Source of the DNA: Clostridium sp. CAG:762
GTDB lineage: Bacteria > Bacillota_I > Bacilli_A > RF39 > UBA660
Assembly: GCA_000432575.1 (NCBI GenBank)
Contig: HF996786.1
Location: forward strand, 1 to 8,648
Reading direction: 5' to 3'
DNA length: 8,648 nt
The translations under genes and the position numbers were made by a program. Within the stretch, counting starts at the first letter, position 1; every line of letters starts with the position of its first letter. The notes beneath the pieces are model-generated. The model was given only the letters and a program-made list of their open reading frames with translations, was not told the DNA's origin and did not search any database. Below are positions 5,493-8,648 of this stretch, piece by piece.

Positions 5493-6582
5493 AATATTAT
5501 TAATATTAATAGCAATGCTAACATTTAATTTTAGTGTTAATGCTGATGTTGAAGTATTAAATGATAGTAATAATAACACAAACGATACAGAAATAAAAAA
5601 CAAATTCAATTATACAAGCGAAGACAAAGAATTAGTAAACGAAGTAAATGGAAGTAGTTTAGTTCTAGGGAATAATATTATAGATAATATGATAATACAT
5701 GGTATTAATATTATTCTAGGTAATCAAGTTGAAACAAACGGACTAAGCGAATATCAAATAATTCTAGGGAATAATATTGAAATAAATGGTGAAGTAACAA
5801 ATGATACTCTCATTCTTGGCAATAACGTTACCATAAACGAAGATGCTAAGTTTGGTCGCGATGTATTCATCTTCGCTAGCAGTGTCAAAATAAAAGGTAG
5901 TATCAAACGTAATATCACTGTATATGCTTCAAGTATTGAGCTAAAAGAAAGTAAAATACTTGGTGATGTTAAATTAATAAGTGAAAGTATAAAATTAAAA
6001 AATTCTACCATAGAAGGTACCTTAAAATACAATGAAAATACTAAAATAAATAGCATTCCAAACAACATTAATGTAGAAATAATTAAAGAAAATATTGAAG
6101 AAGTAAAACCAATAGACATTATCTTTGAATACATATGGGGATTATTTAATAAACTATTTACTCTATTAATAATGATTTTTCTAATACCAAAAGCCTTAAA
6201 TAAAATAACAAAAAATTATATTAACAAAGATAGTATAATCAAAAATATTGGTATTGGTCTAATTAGTGTAATTATTATGCCTATTGTGCTATTATTATTA
6301 ATGTTTTCTACAATATCAATATCTGTATCATTTATTGGTATAATGCTTTATGTAATATTTATAATGATAGCAACAATAATCTCATCCTTTGTTTTAGGCA
6401 ATATCCTATGGGATAAATACATCAAAAGAAATGCTAACATGTATGCTAAAGGATTACTTGGAGTAGTAATATATTATACTGTTTCTCTAATACCTTATAT
6501 AGGTGGATTTATCACATTTATTTTTGCAATATATGGATTTGGTACATTATTAGCGTTAACCTTAGATGCAAGAAAAAACTAA
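5476..6582 (+). CDS. Secreted bactofilin-like beta-helix protein with C-terminal membrane domain
   Basis: A 368-residue protein. Residues 1-23 form a signal peptide (KKLNK, a hydrophobic core, then VNA before D24). After a polar, asparagine-rich linker (24-58), residues 60-190 are built of short hydrophobic rungs with markers LGN 64-66, 81-83, 97-99 and 114-116, then FAS 133, YAS 150 and ISE 168. The spacing is 16-19 residues, as expected of a right-handed beta-helix like the bactofilin/polymer-forming domain. Four membrane segments follow at about 217-238, 258-278, 284-309 and 326-361, the last containing LIPYIGG. The expected topology puts the beta-helix outside the cell, anchored by its C-terminus. 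GGAGG (5465-5469) is 6 bases before the ATG. It is the last gene of the rel operon, followed by a terminator. A role in envelope structure is inference; I do not recognise a characterised homologue. Confidence 0.8.
   Translation: MKKLNKILLILIAMLTFNFSVNADVEVLNDSNNNTNDTEIKNKFNYTSEDKELVNEVNGSSLVLGNNIIDNMIIHGINIILGNQVETNGLSEYQIILGNNIEINGEVTNDTLILGNNVTINEDAKFGRDVFIFASSVKIKGSIKRNITVYASSIELKESKILGDVKLISESIKLKNSTIEGTLKYNENTKINSIPNNINVEIIKENIEEVKPIDIIFEYIWGLFNKLFTLLIMIFLIPKALNKITKNYINKDSIIKNIGIGLISVIIMPIVLLLLMFSTISISVSFIGIMLYVIFIMIATIISSFVLGNILWDKYIKRNANMYAKGLLGVVIYYTVSLIPYIGGFITFIFAIYGFGTLLALTLDARKN
5663..5778 (+). repeat. Exact 17-base direct repeat inside the beta-helix coding region
   Basis: TTCTAGGGAATAATATT occurs at 5663-5679 and again at 5762-5778, 99 bases (33 codons) apart and in the same frame. 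A diverged copy, ATTCTAGGTAATCAA, lies between them. The copies encode the LGNNI rung turns, so the DNA repeat reflects duplication of beta-helix rungs. Confidence 0.75.
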
Positions 6583-6607
6583 AGAATAAGATATATAATT
6601 TGATATG

Positions 6608-6642
6608 AACCCCGTTTCTTTGATATAAGAAGCGAGGTTTTT
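6608..6642 (+). terminator. Rho-independent terminator of the rel operon
   Basis: AACCCCGTTTCTT (6608-6620) pairs with AAGAAGCGAGGTT (6627-6639) around the loop TGATAT, with one C-A mismatch and one G-U pair. The right arm runs into five T residues (6638-6642). It lies 25 bases after the stop of the beta-helix gene and separates the two + strand operons. Confidence 0.85.
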
Positions 6643-6653
6643 ATATGACTAAA

Positions 6654-6715
6654 ATAAGTTATGAAGATAAAATAAATATTTTCTAATCATTTATTTCGTT
6701 GACTAGATAACTTAT
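6654..6715. repeat. Nested inverted repeats at the second operon promoter
   Basis: ATAAGTTAT (6654-6662) is the exact inverted copy of ATAACTTAT (6707-6715). Between them AAATAAAT (6670-6677) mirrors ATTTATTT (6689-6696). The right outer arm sits in the promoter spacer between -35 and -10, so it could be an operator. The AT richness makes chance palindromes likely. Confidence 0.35.
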
Positions 6716-6727
6716 ATATGCTATTAT
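6699..6727 (+). promoter_or_regulatory. Sigma-A-type extended -10 promoter of the second operon
   Basis: TTGACT (-35, 6699-6704), a spacer of exactly 17 bases, and TATTAT (-10, 6722-6727) preceded by TG at 6719-6720. The likely start site near 6734 leaves a leader of about 20 bases before ATG 6755, containing the GGGGGA ribosome binding site (6745-6750). The overlapping TATAAT at 6725-6730 would need a 20-base spacer and is less likely. Confidence 0.7.
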
Positions 6728-6754
6728 AATTGACAAACGTGTTTGGGGGATATT

Positions 6755-7567
6755 ATGAATAATATTATATTAAATAATAACGAAAAGGAAGAAGAAAAAA
6801 AATTACTTATTAAATTAAAAAAAGAACTAGATTATTTATCTGATTATAATAATTTTAAAAAAATAAATAAAAACATTAAAATAAAAAGATTAATTACTAA
6901 AATACTTAGTATAATTAAATATAATCTTCCTTATGAAATATCATTTATATTATTATTTATTGTATTTACTTTATTGAATAATAATAGTTTTTTTAATAAT
7001 AAGATAAAAAAAGAAGCTTATACTAAAAAAACAATTGATAATAACAAAAAGATAACATATATGAAAGAATATAAAGAAAAAGTTTTTAATAAATTAGTTT
7101 ATTATAGTAAATGGTATATTAATAAAGAAAATGAATATGAAAGAGATATTATTACTTATGCTTTATACAATATGAATGAAGATGAAATTATAAATATAAT
7201 TAATAATTATGATAATATTAATATAGATAGAATATTATATAGATTAGATGAAGAAAAAGAAATAAAAAAAAATATTAATAAAGAAGGTAATAATGAAATA
7301 GTCATTGCAACATTATATTTTCCAATAGAAAATGATTATATTATTATTAAAGATAATTGTAATAATAAGATAGATTCTAAATTATTATTTGTTACTTATT
7401 TTATAATTATTTCATTGTTAATATATTTATCTAATGAATATAATCATAAGATAAATTTAAAAGAAATACTTAGAAGAATTGATGATAGATATAGTGATTT
7501 AACAATAGAAGAATATAAAGAAATATTAGATATAAAAGAATCTAATTATAGAAGACTTACGAGGTAG
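6755..7567 (+). CDS. Two-membrane-segment protein of unknown function
   Basis: 270 residues; I do not recognise the family. The N-terminal part (1-58) is charged and lysine-rich (EKEEEKK, KRLITK). A hydrophobic segment lies at about 62-75, then a polar region of roughly 130 residues (81-207) rich in N, K, E and Y, then a second hydrophobic segment at 209-225. The basic C-terminal tail contains LRRIDDRYSDL and a short EYKEIL helix. Positive residues flanking both segments suggest that both ends are cytoplasmic and the 130-residue loop faces outward. ATG 6755 is chosen over the in-frame TTG at 6743 because GGGGGA (6745-6750) is correctly spaced for it. G+C is about 12-17% in lines counted by hand, with almost no codons ending in C, unlike the genes before it. 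It starts an operon and ends 3 bases before the amidoligase gene, so the two products probably work together. Confidence 0.75.
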   Translation: MNNIILNNNEKEEEKKLLIKLKKELDYLSDYNNFKKINKNIKIKRLITKILSIIKYNLPYEISFILLFIVFTLLNNNSFFNNKIKKEAYTKKTIDNNKKITYMKEYKEKVFNKLVYYSKWYINKENEYERDIITYALYNMNEDEIINIINNYDNINIDRILYRLDEEKEIKKNINKEGNNEIVIATLYFPIENDYIIIKDNCNNKIDSKLLFVTYFIIISLLIYLSNEYNHKINLKEILRRIDDRYSDLTIEEYKEILDIKESNYRRLTR

Positions 7568-7570
7568 ATT

Positions 7571-8596
7571 ATGAAAGGCAATGATATATTCAAATACTTA
7601 AAACCAAATGCAAACAATATGTTAAGTAACCTAAAAGGAAATGACTTAATAGACTTTATCATATTACTAAATAACTACTACTTAGAATATCGAGATACTC
7701 TAAACATAAAAGACAATATAACACTAGGCTTTGAAATAGAATGCGAACATGCCAGAACAAGTAAAATAATAAAAAAATTAGATGAAAAGAATGTATTTGA
7801 TTTTGAATTTTGTTATGATAGATCATTAACTAATGGAATAGAAATAATATCTCCTATTATGTATGATAATACTAAAAATTGGACTGATTTAAAAGAAACT
7901 TGTAACATAATTGAAAAATATGCCAAAGTAGGTAATAATACAGCATCCCATATTCATATTGGAGCCCATATCTTAGGTAATGACATAAACAATTGGCTTA
8001 ACTTCATTAAAATCTGGGCAACATATGAAAACATTATATTTAGATTTTCTTACGGGGAATACCTAAACGAAAGACCTAATATCAAAGTATTTGCCTATCC
8101 TATTGCTGATACATTTACTTATTTATATGAATTATTAAAAAACAATAGTGATTATGATGACTTTTTTAATAATTATTCTAAGTTAAATTTAAATAAGTAT
8201 TTTAGCGTTAATTTATTAAATGCTTTAGATAATTATAAATATTCTAATAAAAATAATGATCTTGATATTACTAATACTATTGAATTTAGATGTCCAAATG
8301 GTACATTAGAACCAATTATTTGGCAAAATAATGCTAATTTATTTGCTAAATTATTAATATATTCCAAAAACAATAACTTTAATCATGATATTATAGATAA
8401 AAGAAAAACAACTAATAACATAAACAATTACAAAATCATATCATTAGAACAATCCCTAGAATTAGCCGATTTAATATTTAATAATAATTTAGATAAAATA
8501 TATTTTCTAAGACAATACCTAAAATCATATGAAGAAAGTAACAAAGTACTAAAAAAAGCCAAAACATTTATAAAAAGTATTGACACTAAAGCTTAG
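7571..8596 (+). CDS. Putative amidoligase (Amidoligase_2-like COOH-NH2 ligase)
   Basis: A 341-residue soluble protein with the hallmarks of the amidoligase branch of the glutamine-synthetase-like COOH-NH2 ligase superfamily. Members are predicted to use ATP to join a carboxylate to an amine, modifying peptides, proteins or cell-wall precursors. Seen in order: GFEIECE (53-59), D83-x-S85, G89-x-E91 with SP (94-95), HIHIG (127-131), the YE...FSYGE..NER stretch (152-168), and EFRCPNGTLEP (238-248). The acidic and histidine residues expected to bind Mg-ATP all seem present, so the enzyme should be active. GAGGT (7561-7565), overlapping the stop of the previous gene, is the ribosome binding site. 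The substrate is unknown. The usual partners described for this family (gamma-glutamylcyclotransferase-like or papain-like proteins) are not in the window. The last 35 residues are lysine-rich and outside the recognisable core. Confidence 0.82.
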   Translation: MKGNDIFKYLKPNANNMLSNLKGNDLIDFIILLNNYYLEYRDTLNIKDNITLGFEIECEHARTSKIIKKLDEKNVFDFEFCYDRSLTNGIEIISPIMYDNTKNWTDLKETCNIIEKYAKVGNNTASHIHIGAHILGNDINNWLNFIKIWATYENIIFRFSYGEYLNERPNIKVFAYPIADTFTYLYELLKNNSDYDDFFNNYSKLNLNKYFSVNLLNALDNYKYSNKNNDLDITNTIEFRCPNGTLEPIIWQNNANLFAKLLIYSKNNNFNHDIIDKRKTTNNINNYKIISLEQSLELADLIFNNNLDKIYFLRQYLKSYEESNKVLKKAKTFIKSIDTKA

Positions 8597-8633
8597 AAAT
8601 AGTAAAATTAACGTATAAGAATAGCAAAAGAAG

Positions 8634-8648
8634 AAGGTGTTTAAAATG
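8634..8648 (+). CDS. Ribosome binding site and start codon of the next gene (3' truncated)
   Basis: AAGGTG at 8634-8639 precedes an ATG at 8646-8648, the last three bases of the window, with 6 bases between. It lies 49 bases after the amidoligase stop with no terminator between, so a third gene of the same operon probably begins here. Nothing of its product can be seen. Confidence 0.55.

Noticed and set aside
1023..6134. Minus-strand open frames inside rel, the AI-2E gene, the glycosyltransferase and the beta-helix gene
   Set aside because: They lie antisense to well-supported genes, show no family features and lack convincing ribosome binding sites.
6730..6735. Perfect TTGACA as a -35 box
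   Set aside because: A -10 box 17 bases further would fall at the start codon. The TTGACT/TGCTATTAT pair upstream fits the gene better.
6743..6754. TTG at 6743 as the start of the two-segment membrane protein
   Set aside because: It lies directly before the GGGGGA ribosome binding site that is correctly spaced for ATG 6755.
1..8648. CRISPR array, tRNA/rRNA genes or insertion sequence
   Set aside because: No regularly spaced repeats, no tRNA-like cloverleaf or rRNA segment, and no transposase or terminal inverted repeats were seen in either orientation.

Overview
The window comes from a low-GC Gram-positive bacterium. Nearly all of it is very AT-rich. Its genes use AGA for arginine and strong AAGGAGGTGA-like ribosome binding sites, and bifunctional rel sits directly upstream of dtd, an order typical of Firmicutes. 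All full-length genes read cleanly with TGA as a non-tryptophan codon, so this is not a TGA=Trp mollicute. An uncultured gut-type Bacilli lineage (RF39, Acholeplasma-like or Erysipelotrichales-like) is a reasonable guess, but that is inference only.

Layout. (1) Bases 1-179 are the 3' end of a gene on the + strand whose composition is foreign to the rest (about 57% G+C over bases 1-160 by hand count). It encodes a C-terminal domain ending in FRVVLSITE that resembles the variable lectin-like tails of gut surface proteins. A perfect 12-bp hairpin follows its stop codon by one base. (2) A convergent HIT-family nucleotide hydrolase gene lies on the - strand (200-562), with a good extended -10 promoter. 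(3) A 248-base divergent intergenic region (563-810) holds both promoters, an AT-rich hairpin, and a near-identical 14-15 base element next to each -10 box. (4) A tight + strand operon runs from 811 to 6582: rel (ppGpp synthetase/hydrolase), dtd (D-aminoacyl-tRNA deacylase), an AI-2E family membrane protein, a GT4 glycosyltransferase of the membrane-glycolipid type, and a secreted beta-helix protein with a C-terminal membrane domain. Adjacent genes overlap or are 2 bases apart, and the operon ends in an intrinsic terminator at 6608-6642. (5) A second + strand operon starts at a consensus-like extended -10 promoter (6699-6727). It encodes an extremely AT-rich two-membrane-segment protein of unknown function, then a putative amidoligase of the ATP-dependent COOH-NH2 ligase superfamily, then the start codon of a third gene at 8646.

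Functionally the first operon joins stringent-response and translation-quality-control genes to three envelope genes. The second operon is the least explained part: a membrane protein of no recognised family coupled to an enzyme predicted to form amide (peptide-like) bonds. This operon and the possible diversity-generating-retroelement target at the left edge are the two places most likely to hold an undescribed system.
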